This document shows, piece after piece, positions 53,059-61,736 of a stretch of 64,000 nucleotides of DNA; within the stretch, counting starts at the first letter, position 1; every line of letters begins with the position of its first letter. This DNA is from Pseudomonadota bacterium. Lineage in GTDB: Bacteria > Pseudomonadota > Gammaproteobacteria > Burkholderiales > Gallionellaceae. Where the stretch lies: assembly GCA_021848465.1 (NCBI GenBank), contig JAJZUP010000001.1, positions 124,001-188,000 on the forward strand, written 5' to 3'. Under the pieces are notes generated by a model that ran no database searches, was not told the origin of the DNA, and saw only the letters and a list, made by a program, of their open reading frames with translations. The position numbers and the translations under genes were made by a program.

Positions 53059-55677
53059 ATGGCGGTTTCGAGTGCGACCGGCGCGCCGACTCCAGGATCG
53101 GGAGGCACCAATATTGACGTGAATGGTATCGTCAATAAGCTGATGGCCGTCGAACAGAAACCGCTCGTGGCCCTGAATGCCAAGGAAGCCAGCTACCAAG
53201 CCAAGATTTCCGCGTTTGGCAAAGTCAAAAGCGCCTTGTCGGAACTGCAGTCCTCCTTGCAAGGATTGAATAGCGCCCATAAATTCCAGGCCAATGTGGC
53301 GACCTCATCCAATCCTGGCGCGCTGACTGCCACAGCCCTTTCCTCAGCGGCTGTTGGCTCACACACGATCAATATCAACTCGCTGGCACAGGGGCAGCGC
53401 CTCGCAGCTGCGGGAGTGGCGAGCACCACAACACCCATTGGCAGCGGAGTTCTGACATTTGATTTCGGCTCGGTTTCCGGCGACTCGTTCACCCCCAATG
53501 TCGGCAAACTCCGAACGAGCGTGCTGGAAAACGCTTTCATCTCAAACAAGCCAGTTCCGGCAAAACCAGGAACGGCAATTAGCGGGGAAGCCCAATTTAC
53601 CCCGGCCGCCAACAGCGCCGGCACCATTCCCGAAGGCACGTTTACAATCAACGGGGTCAGCGTTGAAGAAATTGACCTCCTTGACGGGGAAAGCCCCAAA
53701 CACCGTGCCGCCAATATTGCCGAAGCATTTGATGACGCTTATGTGAAATCCGGAGGGACTCCCGGCACGTTCACGGCATCAAATGGCGTCATTATCAAAG
53801 CCGCCGACGGCAACAAATCGGCCACTTTCAGCGTCACCGGCCTGGCCCCTGATCTGGCAACCGGGGCCGCCAACATCAACAGGCTGGCTGCGCAAACCGG
53901 TCTGTCACCGGCCGAGCTTGGCACGCAACAGTCTTTCGGTAATTCGGTCGTCACAGTACCAAGCACGGTTGGCCTGTTTGTCGGCGACAAAATTTCCGGC
54001 GACGGTTTTCCCGAGGGCACAACGGTTGAAGAAATAATCGACGCTAGCCATTTCAAGGCCTCCGCTACCGGAAAGGACAACACAAAAGACAAGGAAGGCG
54101 TCAAACTCACGACCAGTTCGGTTTCCAGCAGCCGCTCCGTGGCCATCGAGCCAAGCAGCGCCTCGCTTGAAGGCATTCGCGACAGCATCAATGCAGCCAA
54201 AATCGGCGTCACGGCAAGTATCGTCAACGATGGCAGCGACAGCCCAAACCGCCTGGTACTCAATTCGGAAAATATCGGCTCCAACACCAATATGCGGATC
54301 ACCGTCAGCGGCGACCCGGCCTTGGCAAAGTTGCTGGGACATGACCCCGTCGGTTCGCAAAAACTTTCCGAAATCGCTCCCGCCAAGGATACTTCGCTAA
54401 CCGTAGATGGTATTGAAGTTACCAAAAGAACAAATACGATCAAGGATGTGCTGCCGGGGGTCACCATGAACCTGCTACGTACCGGGCAGGTCAACCTCGA
54501 TATTGGCCGGGATACTGCTTCAGTCAAAACCTCAGTTGAGGGCTTTGTCAAATCTTATAATGAGCTGAAAAAAGTTGTTACCGAGCTGACCGCTTATAAC
54601 CCGGCAACCAAAAAAGGCGCCCCCCTGCAAGGCGATTCGGCAGTACGCTCGCTGGACTCCCAGATTGACCGCATCCTGAGCACGCCGCTCAACACCCCAG
54701 CTGGTTCCATGACTACCCTGTCGCAATTGGGCATCAGCAAGCAGACCGACGCAACCTTGGCAATTGATGCAGGAAAGCTGAACAATGCCATCAATACAAA
54801 ATTCGATGAAGTAGCTGGACTTTTTGCGGCCGAGGGCAAACCTACCGACAGCCAGGTCGATTTCAGAGCTACCACGGCCGCGACCAAGCCGGGCAATTAT
54901 GCGATAACCGTTTCTGCGCTTGCCACTCAAGGTGCCACCACCGGCAAGGTTGACCTGAATGCAGGAGAAACAGCTATTGCCGCTGGAAGCAAGATGAATG
55001 TAACCGTCGATGGCATTCATGCAATGGTCGCCCTGACGCCCGGCAGCTATAACGGGCAGGAACTGGCGAAAATGCTGCAAGAGGCAATAAACAGCACTCC
55101 AGCCTTTGCATCTGCCGGAAAATCCGTCAACGCAATTATCAACCGTAATGGCTCGCTAAGCGTAATTTCGGATGCCTACGGTTCAAAATCATCGGTCACT
55201 TTGGGCGACCCCAATGGCAAGATGACAAAAACCCCAGACACCGGAACACCGGTCGCCAGCTTTATGGGACAAGCCACCAACACTAGAGGAACTGACGTCG
55301 CCGGCAGCATCAATGGTCAACCCGCAACCGGTGCAGGTCAGAAGCTGACCTCATCCGCGGGCGATTCAACCGGCCTGGAGGTGCAAATTACCGGCGGCGG
55401 CCTGGGCAGCCGCGGCAGCATCAACTTCACTCAGGGCTATGCACAAAAACTTTATGATTTCGCCAGCTCGGCGCTCAGCGGCTCCGGCCTGCTGACCGGC
55501 CGTCTCGAGGGGCTGAATTCCTCTGTCAAGGGCGTATCGAAAGAGCGCGACGCGCTGAATTCCCGACTGACCAGTGTTGAAGATCGTTATCGCAGGCAAT
55601 ACACCAAGCTGGATGCCACCTTGAGCAGCATGCATGAAACCAGTACGTACCTTTCCCAACAACTCGCTAAACTATAA
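53059..55677 (+). CDS. fliD: Flagellar hook-associated protein 2 (filament cap), enlarged
   Basis: An 872-residue FliD, well above the common 450-680. The N-terminal D0/D1 (IDVNGIVNKLMAVEQKPL; LQSSLQGLNS) and the C-terminal coiled coil (KERDALNSRLTSVEDRYRRQYTKLDATLSSM) are intact. The extra length is in the central surface-exposed part, which includes a segment TVPSTVGLFVGDKISGDGF PEGTTVEEI resembling adhesin or tail-fibre repeats, and many Thr/Ser. FliD caps the filament tip and can contact surfaces. Confidence 0.93.
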   Translation: MAVSSATGAPTPGSGGTNIDVNGIVNKLMAVEQKPLVALNAKEASYQAKISAFGKVKSALSELQSSLQGLNSAHKFQANVATSSNPGALTATALSSAAVGSHTININSLAQGQRLAAAGVASTTTPIGSGVLTFDFGSVSGDSFTPNVGKLRTSVLENAFISNKPVPAKPGTAISGEAQFTPAANSAGTIPEGTFTINGVSVEEIDLLDGESPKHRAANIAEAFDDAYVKSGGTPGTFTASNGVIIKAADGNKSATFSVTGLAPDLATGAANINRLAAQTGLSPAELGTQQSFGNSVVTVPSTVGLFVGDKISGDGFPEGTTVEEIIDASHFKASATGKDNTKDKEGVKLTTSSVSSSRSVAIEPSSASLEGIRDSINAAKIGVTASIVNDGSDSPNRLVLNSENIGSNTNMRITVSGDPALAKLLGHDPVGSQKLSEIAPAKDTSLTVDGIEVTKRTNTIKDVLPGVTMNLLRTGQVNLDIGRDTASVKTSVEGFVKSYNELKKVVTELTAYNPATKKGAPLQGDSAVRSLDSQIDRILSTPLNTPAGSMTTLSQLGISKQTDATLAIDAGKLNNAINTKFDEVAGLFAAEGKPTDSQVDFRATTAATKPGNYAITVSALATQGATTGKVDLNAGETAIAAGSKMNVTVDGIHAMVALTPGSYNGQELAKMLQEAINSTPAFASAGKSVNAIINRNGSLSVISDAYGSKSSVTLGDPNGKMTKTPDTGTPVASFMGQATNTRGTDVAGSINGQPATGAGQKLTSSAGDSTGLEVQITGGGLGSRGSINFTQGYAQKLYDFASSALSGSGLLTGRLEGLNSSVKGVSKERDALNSRLTSVEDRYRRQYTKLDATLSSMHETSTYLSQQLAKL

Positions 55678-55689
55678 GCGGAGAATAAT

Positions 55690-56151
55690 ATGAACATGAG
55701 CGCAGCCATCAAAGCTTACTCAAATGTCGCCATAGAGTCGAAAGCGCACTCTTCTGACCCGCACAAGCTGATCCTGATGTTATACCAAGGCGCGCTCCTG
55801 TCCATCGCCTCAGCCAAAAACCAGATGATGCGCAACGAAATAGCAGCCAAGGGAAAGTCCATCAGCCAGGCCATTTCCATCATCAACGACGGCCTCAAGG
55901 CCGGCCTGGACCTCAGGGTGGGCGGTCCGCTGGCCCAGAATTTATCCGACTTGTACGACTATATGAGCCAACGCCTGCTGGTCGCCAACATGAAAAACGA
56001 TACTGCCATCCTGGATGAAGTAAGCACCTTGTTGCTCGAATTGCGCGGTGCCTGGGAAAGTATCCGCCCCGCCGCCGATCAACGTCCACAGCAGGCAAAC
56101 AAGCCACAACAGCCCTCGGTTAAAACCCCTTTGGTATATGGAAGGATGTAA
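55690..56151 (+). CDS. fliS: Flagellin chaperone FliS
   Basis: The 153-residue helical protein has the FliS pattern: IKAYSNVAIESKAHSSDPHKLILMLYQGAL and MSQRLLVANMKNDTAILDEV. It binds the flagellin C-terminus in the cytoplasm and stops early polymerisation. It lies 12 bp after fliD. The last 25 residues are Gln/Pro-rich. Confidence 0.94.
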   Translation: MNMSAAIKAYSNVAIESKAHSSDPHKLILMLYQGALLSIASAKNQMMRNEIAAKGKSISQAISIINDGLKAGLDLRVGGPLAQNLSDLYDYMSQRLLVANMKNDTAILDEVSTLLLELRGAWESIRPAADQRPQQANKPQQPSVKTPLVYGRM

Positions 56152-56156
56152 CAAAC

Positions 56157-56474
56157 ATGAATGCCGTAATTGAAAAATATGAAATCCTTTCCAGCATTAC
56201 CGGCAAGATGCGTGATGCAGCCGCGCAAGGTGAATGGGACTTGCTGATTGAACTCGAAGAGCAGTCCAAGCGTCTTGTCGCCGAAATGAAAACCATGGAT
56301 CTTACCCCGGTCGATGAGGCCACCCGGTTACGCAAGGTTGCATTGATCAGGAAAATTCTTGCCGATGACGCAGCGATACGCAGCAAGACAGAACTCTGGA
56401 TGGAGGAATTGCAGCGCATCATGAACAATGCCCGCAGCGAAACCAAGCTGCAGAAAGCCTATTCCAATTATTAA
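56157..56474 (+). CDS. fliT: Flagellar export chaperone FliT
   Basis: A 105-residue helical protein (VIEKYEILSSITGKMRDAAAQGEWDLLIELEEQ) in the standard fliD-fliS-fliT order. FliT binds FliD and can regulate FlhDC. Sequence conservation of FliT is low, so the call rests partly on position and size. Confidence 0.82.
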   Translation: MNAVIEKYEILSSITGKMRDAAAQGEWDLLIELEEQSKRLVAEMKTMDLTPVDEATRLRKVALIRKILADDAAIRSKTELWMEELQRIMNNARSETKLQKAYSNY

Positions 56475-56491
56475 CATGACACACATGGTGC

Positions 56492-57484
56492 ATGCTGCCG
56501 ACCGACGTTCTTAACACGCTCAGGGCGCTTTCTCTCAACGAAAGGCCCTTGATCACCCCAGCCCCTGACAAGGACCCTGTCAGCAAAGATGCGTTTGAGC
56601 TCGGCCAGAAAGTTCAAGGAACCATACAAGCAGAAGTCAGCCCCGGCGTTTTCAAGGTTCGCGTACTTGAGCAGATACTGCACATGCAGTTGCCAACCAC
56701 CTTGAAAAGCGGCGATGTCATTGAGTTGCAAGTCATGTCCTTGCAGCCGCGCCTGACCTTCAGCCTGTCAGCCTCTGCCAATCCGCTTTCCACTCCGGAA
56801 AATCTCAGTCGCGCCTCGCTGCTGCTCTCCACCCTTGCCGGACAGCCTCAGGAAAAGGCCCACATTCGCGCCATGCGCAATGAACCATTGCTTGCCACGG
56901 CCGACCGCCCCCCCGACACAACTCAGCTCGCCCATAAATTGCATGAGTCGCTCAGCCAGAGCGGGCTGTTTTACGAATCGCACCAGGCACAGTGGCTGGC
57001 AGGCTCGCGCAGCACCGCACAGTTGCTGCAGGAGCCACAGAACCACCTCGCAGCTGGCCAGGTCAGCGCCCAGCATGTAGCCTCGCATCAGGAAGCTGCC
57101 ACCATTCCCGCCCAACTGCAACCTTTGGTACAGCAGCAATTGCATGCACTGGAAACCCGCCAAGTGCTATGGCAAGGCTTTGTCTGGCCCAATCAACAAA
57201 TGGACTGGGAGATCCACGAGGAGGGCGGCCGGAAGAACCCCATGAATTATGAAGAAGCCGGGGCGCAATGGGCCACGCAAGTGCGACTCAATCTTCCCAA
57301 CCTGGGAGAAGTAGCGGCAATGCTGCGGCTGAACCAGCACGGCCTCAGCATCACACTTGATGCGGCGGACGAACCTACGCGTGCCTTGTTTGGCGCCGCC
57401 AGCACACGCCTGAATGCCGCCCTCGCCGAGCGTGGTATCAACGTAATAAGTACTCTGGTCACCGCCCATGAGCAGCCAAGATAA
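56492..57484 (+). CDS. FliK-like flagellar hook-length control domain protein
   Basis: The 330-residue protein has a Pro/Gln-rich N-terminal and central part and a C-terminal domain of FliK type (ATQVRLNLPNLGEVAAMLRLNQHGLSITLDAADEPTRALF). It is shorter than a normal FliK and may be a second copy with a different role. Its end overlaps a FlhB-C-like gene by 17 bp, an attractive pairing because FliK acts on FlhB during the export switch. Confidence 0.7.
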   Translation: MLPTDVLNTLRALSLNERPLITPAPDKDPVSKDAFELGQKVQGTIQAEVSPGVFKVRVLEQILHMQLPTTLKSGDVIELQVMSLQPRLTFSLSASANPLSTPENLSRASLLLSTLAGQPQEKAHIRAMRNEPLLATADRPPDTTQLAHKLHESLSQSGLFYESHQAQWLAGSRSTAQLLQEPQNHLAAGQVSAQHVASHQEAATIPAQLQPLVQQQLHALETRQVLWQGFVWPNQQMDWEIHEEGGRKNPMNYEEAGAQWATQVRLNLPNLGEVAAMLRLNQHGLSITLDAADEPTRALFGAASTRLNAALAERGINVISTLVTAHEQPR

Positions 57485-57758
57485 ACGCCAAATGGCCGTT
57501 GCACTGGCTTACCGCAACGGCGATGCCGCCCCGAAAGTGGTGGCGCGCGGTCGCGGCATTATTGCCCAGGCCATTATCGAACGCGCCAAGGAACATGGCG
57601 TGTTTGTCCATGAATCCGAAGAGCTGGTCGGATTGTTAATGCAAGTTGAACTTGACGAGCAGATCCCGCCCCAGCTTTATCTTGCGGTTGCAGAATTGCT
57701 GGCGTGGATATACCGTTTGGAGCACCGGGAAATCCCCTCTAATCCCGGCTTAGCCTGA
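57468..57758 (+). CDS. FlhB C-terminal-domain-like protein (FlhX/YscU-C type)
   Basis: The 96-residue protein matches the cytoplasmic domain of FlhB/YscU: AVALAYRNGDAAPKVVARGRG, QAIIERAKEHGVFVHESEELVGLL and DEQIPPQLYLAVAELLAWIY. The NPTH autocleavage motif and membrane part are missing, as in stand-alone FlhX-type proteins, which can replace the cleaved FlhB tail. It overlaps the FliK-like gene. Confidence 0.85.
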   Translation: MSSQDKRQMAVALAYRNGDAAPKVVARGRGIIAQAIIERAKEHGVFVHESEELVGLLMQVELDEQIPPQLYLAVAELLAWIYRLEHREIPSNPGLA

Positions 57759-57835
57759 ATCCCCTCTGGATAGAATAAACCTGTAGCGCGTGGAAGTTTC
57801 CATGCAGATTTCAATCTCTATCCGGAATTCAGGTC

Positions 57836-58594
57836 ATGTTCAGGGAAAAAAAGATTTCACTCAAGATAGAAAATTTTCCTGCTGAGGAAGAACAGAAGCT
57901 GTTGTTGCATTCGGCCGTCGAGATTCGCAATATCCTGCAAAGCATCAGCCGGCATAGAACCCAATGTGCACTGTATTTTGACGCGGGCCGTAATTTTTAT
58001 TTGACCATGCTGCTGGACGCCAACGAGAAGGGCATCTGGCTGGATCCCCCTTCGCGCCCAGCCACCACCCAACGCATCCTCAGCAACCGCGAGCTGGTGA
58101 TTGTCAGCAGCCATAACCAGACCAAAATCCAGTTCGTCGCAGCGGATCCCTACTCGGTCACTTTTGAAAACCGTGAGGCTATCTTCCTGCCGTTACCTCA
58201 ACAAATGTTGCGCTTGCAGCGCAGGGATTGCTATCGCCTGGCAACCTGGCCCCAGCATCCGGTCAAATGTGTGCTCAAGCCGGCACGGAATCAATCACGC
58301 ATCGTCCGGGTTGCCGACATCAGTGAAGATGGCATTGCGCTTGAATATCCGGAAAATGAGTTGCGCCTGATCCCCGGAACGATCTATCCCGATTGCGAAA
58401 TTGCGCTGCCGGAAGTTGGCACCCTGACCGCCACCCTTGAAGTAAAGAATTCACTGGAAATCAGCGCCCCCAACGGCAAGCCCTATCGCCGCACTGGCTG
58501 CGCATTTGTAAGACCCGATCGGAACACCACCTTGCCTTTGCAGCGCTACGTCGCCCAGATGCAGCGCATTTCAGCTATGAGCATGCAACGATAA
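57836..58594 (+). CDS. YcgR-like flagellar brake protein (YcgR-N/PilZ)
   Basis: A 252-residue protein with an N-terminal YcgR domain (about 20-110) and a C-terminal PilZ domain carrying RxxxR (LQRRDCYRL) and DxSxxG (DISEDGIAL). YcgR binds c-di-GMP and slows the flagellar motor. Its position in the flagellar region and near a diguanylate cyclase (49995-51632) fits local c-di-GMP control of motility. Confidence 0.88.
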   Translation: MFREKKISLKIENFPAEEEQKLLLHSAVEIRNILQSISRHRTQCALYFDAGRNFYLTMLLDANEKGIWLDPPSRPATTQRILSNRELVIVSSHNQTKIQFVAADPYSVTFENREAIFLPLPQQMLRLQRRDCYRLATWPQHPVKCVLKPARNQSRIVRVADISEDGIALEYPENELRLIPGTIYPDCEIALPEVGTLTATLEVKNSLEISAPNGKPYRRTGCAFVRPDRNTTLPLQRYVAQMQRISAMSMQR

Positions 58595-58636
58595 TGTGGA
58601 TAATGCTGCAATCGCCTAACCTCTGGAGATAAAGCC

Positions 58637-59533
58637 ATGCACACCTTGCCGGATGATGAAGCGGAAACCCAGTACCTGGGCCAGTTCATTCCGCTGCATT
58701 ACCATCACAACATGCTTTCCGACAGCAATCGCATGGAAAGCTTCAAGGCGGCCATAGACTATGCGGTCTTCGAAGGCGCCAAGGTGCTTGAGCTCGGCGG
58801 CGGAACCGGCGTGCTTTCACATTTCGCTGCGGCAAAAGCCGGCAAGGTCTGGTGTGTCGAATTCAATCCGGTTCTGGTTGCCGAAGCGCGCCGCTTGCTG
58901 GCATTGAATCCGCACGGAAACAAGGTTGAAGTAGTCCATGCGGACGCTCTCGAATATCTGCCGCCGGAACCTGTCGACATTGTCATCTGCGAAATGATCC
59001 ACGCCGCAATGTTGCGCGAGAAGCAAATTGAAGTGATCGAATCGTTCAAGACGCGCTACCGGCAACGTTTTGGCGACAAGCTTCCGCTTTTCATTCCGAC
59101 TGCGGTCATCATGGCCGTACAACCCGTACAGCAGGATTATCATTTCTCCGGTTATTACGCGCCGATCATCCAGTTCCAGCGCGTGTTCGGCGAACACACC
59201 GCAACAACCGCGCTCGCTGAGCCTCAAACCTACAGCATCCTTGACCTGAGCTTGCCGGCATCGCGTGAAATTTCCTGGCAGGGCAGCTTCGTGATTGCAA
59301 GCGATGGAAATATCAACGCATTGCGCTTTTTCACGAAAAACGTGCTGGCGATCGACACACAAAATTCCAGCACCATCGACTGGGTCATCGATTACCTGGT
59401 ATTGCCGTTGCGCCAGCCGATCGCCGCCCGCGCGGGAGACGTACTCGACATTTCATTCCAATATGAAGCGGGTGGCTCCATCCGCTCGCTGGAAAACAGC
59501 ATTCACGCCGCGCTACGTAGTGCCGCCCCATAG
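58637..59533 (+). CDS. PRMT-like SAM-dependent methyltransferase
   Basis: The 298-residue protein resembles protein arginine methyltransferases. It has HNMLSDSNRMESFKAAI (compare the PRMT HEEML-D--R---Y segment), SAM motif I VLELGGGTGVLSHFAA (residues 50-65), post-I WCVEFN, and motif II DIVICEM. E119 and E128 keep the nine-residue spacing of the PRMT double-E loop. A C-terminal beta-rich part follows. The gene is 2 bp before the OGT-like gene and so probably acts on the same substrate, perhaps flagellin. GGAGAT precedes the ATG. Confidence 0.72.
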   Translation: MHTLPDDEAETQYLGQFIPLHYHHNMLSDSNRMESFKAAIDYAVFEGAKVLELGGGTGVLSHFAAAKAGKVWCVEFNPVLVAEARRLLALNPHGNKVEVVHADALEYLPPEPVDIVICEMIHAAMLREKQIEVIESFKTRYRQRFGDKLPLFIPTAVIMAVQPVQQDYHFSGYYAPIIQFQRVFGEHTATTALAEPQTYSILDLSLPASREISWQGSFVIASDGNINALRFFTKNVLAIDTQNSSTIDWVIDYLVLPLRQPIAARAGDVLDISFQYEAGGSIRSLENSIHAALRSAAP

Positions 59534-59535
59534 CA

Positions 59536-61734
59536 ATGTCCGCTTCTGCTGCAGATCATCTGGTCCAGGAAGGATTCAAACACCACCAGGCCGGCCGGCT
59601 GGAACAAGCCAATTCGGCATACCAGCAGGCGCTGCATGAAAATCCGGACCACCCGGAAGCGCAACACCTGCTTGGCATGCTCGCCCACCAGGTAGGGAAC
59701 CATGCGCTGGCGCGCGACCTTATCCTGCTTGCGCTGCATACCCGTCCTGACTCTGCGATTTACCATTGCAACTTGGGTACTGTTCTCGAATCGCTGCAAC
59801 AACTGGACGAAGCCATTGCCTGCTTCCGCAAGGCGATCAGCCTGAACCGCTTTAATCCCGTATTCCATTACAACCTTGCCCATGCCTTGCAAACGCAGGG
59901 AAATCCGGATGCGGCCATACAAAGCTACCATGACGCACTGACGCTCGCCCCCAATCATATCGAGTCACTCAGCAACCTTGGACATCTCCTGCAAGCGCAA
60001 GGCAAACTGGATGAAGCGATTATCTGCTTCAAAAAGGCAGTAACGGTTTCACCTGGCTTTGCCGAGATGCATTTCAATCTTGGCACTGCACTCAACCGCC
60101 AGGGACGGCTGGAAGAGGCCATCGCGAGCTACCGGCATGCCATCGAGTGCTATCCGGACTACGCGCAGGCTCACTGCAACCTGGGGGCAGCCTATATGGC
60201 CAGCGGAAATTGCCCTGATGCCATTGCCAGTTTCCAGCAAGCCATCGCCATCAGCCCCGACATGTGCGACGCCCATTACAATCTCGGCAATGCCATGCAG
60301 GAGCAACACAAACTGACCGATGCCATTGCCAGTTACCAGCGCGCGCTTGAATTGCAGCCGAATTTCGTTGCCGCCCATTGCAATCTCGGCAATGCCCTGC
60401 GCGCCATGGGCAGGCTGGATGAGGCACAGGCCTGCTACCGCAAGGCCTTGTCGATCAAGCCGGACTATGCCAACGCTTACAGCAATCTGCTGTTCCTGCA
60501 GGCCTATCACGGCATTTCAACGTCGCGGGATTACCTGGCGGATGCGCGCGGCTGGGAGCTGGCCTGCCTTCCCGAAGAAATCCGCCAACAGGCGCGCGTA
60601 AAAAAATTTGTCCGCGCCCCCGCATCGCAAAGGCGCCTGAAAGTTGCCTACCTGTCCGGCGATTTCCGCAAACATGCGGTCAGTTACTTCATGGAGCAAT
60701 TGCTTGCGCAGCATGACCGCACGAAAATTGAACTCTATGCGTACTCCAACAACTACACGCGCGATGAAATCAGCGAAAAAATCAGCGCGATATGCGAACA
60801 CTGGATTCCGATAGCAGGCATGTCCGACGAGGCTGTGTGCGCACAAATCGATGCCGACGGCATCGATGTGCTGATCGATCTTGCCGGCCACTCCGCACAT
60901 AACCGCATGGGAGTCTTTGCACGCCGGGCGGCGCCCATCCAGGCAAGCTACCTGTATTTCGCCAGCACCGGCCTGTCCACAATGGATTACTGGATCGGTG
61001 ATGAAATGCTGACTCCACCTGCGCTTGATAACCAGTTCAGTGAAACGGTCTGGCGCCTGCCGCGCCCCTGGCTGGCCTACCAGCCGCTTGCCGAAGCGCC
61101 TGCCGTAGCCTGGCAACCGGCCAGTGACGGCACGATATGGCTGGGTTGCTTCAATAACCTGGGAAAAATCACACCCCCCACCCTGAAATTGTGGGCGGAA
61201 ATTTTGCTTGCCCTGCCCGAGGCACGCCTGTTCCTGAAAAACAAGGAACTTGCCGACCCGCAGAACTGCCAGCGCATTGTTGCGCAGCTGGCCGGAGAGG
61301 GAATCACGGCCGAGCGTGTGTTGCTGGAACCCGGCAGCGACTGGCACGCCTATATGGCTGCCCACAATCGCGTGGACATTGCGCTTGACCCGATCGAAGC
61401 ACACGGCGGCGGCACCTCCACCTGCGATGCGCTCTGGATGGGGGTCCCCGTGATTCACCTGCTCGGCACCCATACCGGCTCGCGGTTCGCAGCCTCACTG
61501 CTTAAAGGTTTGGGGCATGAGGAATGGATCACTCACTCCTCGTCTGAATATGTCCAGACCACAATAGCTCTTGCTCGCAATGTGGCTTTGCGCAAACAAC
61601 TGCGCCCGGCACAACGGGAGAAGATGATACGCAGTCCTCTTGCCGATGCCCGCGGCCTTGCCCACGCGCTGGAAGATGCTTATAGCCAAATGTTCCAGCA
61701 TTGGTATGACACACAAACCTCACACGGAGACTAA
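59536..61734 (+). CDS. TPR O-GlcNAc-transferase-like glycosyltransferase (GT41/SPINDLY type)
   Basis: The 732-residue protein has about nine N-terminal TPRs (residues 5-315) and a C-terminal GT41 domain: YLSGDFRKHAVSYF, DVLIDLAGHSAHNRMGVFARRAAPIQASYL, MDYWIGDEML, and the sugar-nucleotide loop LDPIEAHGGGTSTCDALWMGVPV. GT41 enzymes add GlcNAc or fucose to Ser/Thr of proteins; TPRs select substrates. The 2-bp gaps to both neighbours and the flagellar location suggest flagellin as the substrate. Confidence 0.88.
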   Translation: MSASAADHLVQEGFKHHQAGRLEQANSAYQQALHENPDHPEAQHLLGMLAHQVGNHALARDLILLALHTRPDSAIYHCNLGTVLESLQQLDEAIACFRKAISLNRFNPVFHYNLAHALQTQGNPDAAIQSYHDALTLAPNHIESLSNLGHLLQAQGKLDEAIICFKKAVTVSPGFAEMHFNLGTALNRQGRLEEAIASYRHAIECYPDYAQAHCNLGAAYMASGNCPDAIASFQQAIAISPDMCDAHYNLGNAMQEQHKLTDAIASYQRALELQPNFVAAHCNLGNALRAMGRLDEAQACYRKALSIKPDYANAYSNLLFLQAYHGISTSRDYLADARGWELACLPEEIRQQARVKKFVRAPASQRRLKVAYLSGDFRKHAVSYFMEQLLAQHDRTKIELYAYSNNYTRDEISEKISAICEHWIPIAGMSDEAVCAQIDADGIDVLIDLAGHSAHNRMGVFARRAAPIQASYLYFASTGLSTMDYWIGDEMLTPPALDNQFSETVWRLPRPWLAYQPLAEAPAVAWQPASDGTIWLGCFNNLGKITPPTLKLWAEILLALPEARLFLKNKELADPQNCQRIVAQLAGEGITAERVLLEPGSDWHAYMAAHNRVDIALDPIEAHGGGTSTCDALWMGVPVIHLLGTHTGSRFAASLLKGLGHEEWITHSSSEYVQTTIALARNVALRKQLRPAQREKMIRSPLADARGLAHALEDAYSQMFQHWYDTQTSHGD

Positions 61735-61736
61735 GC

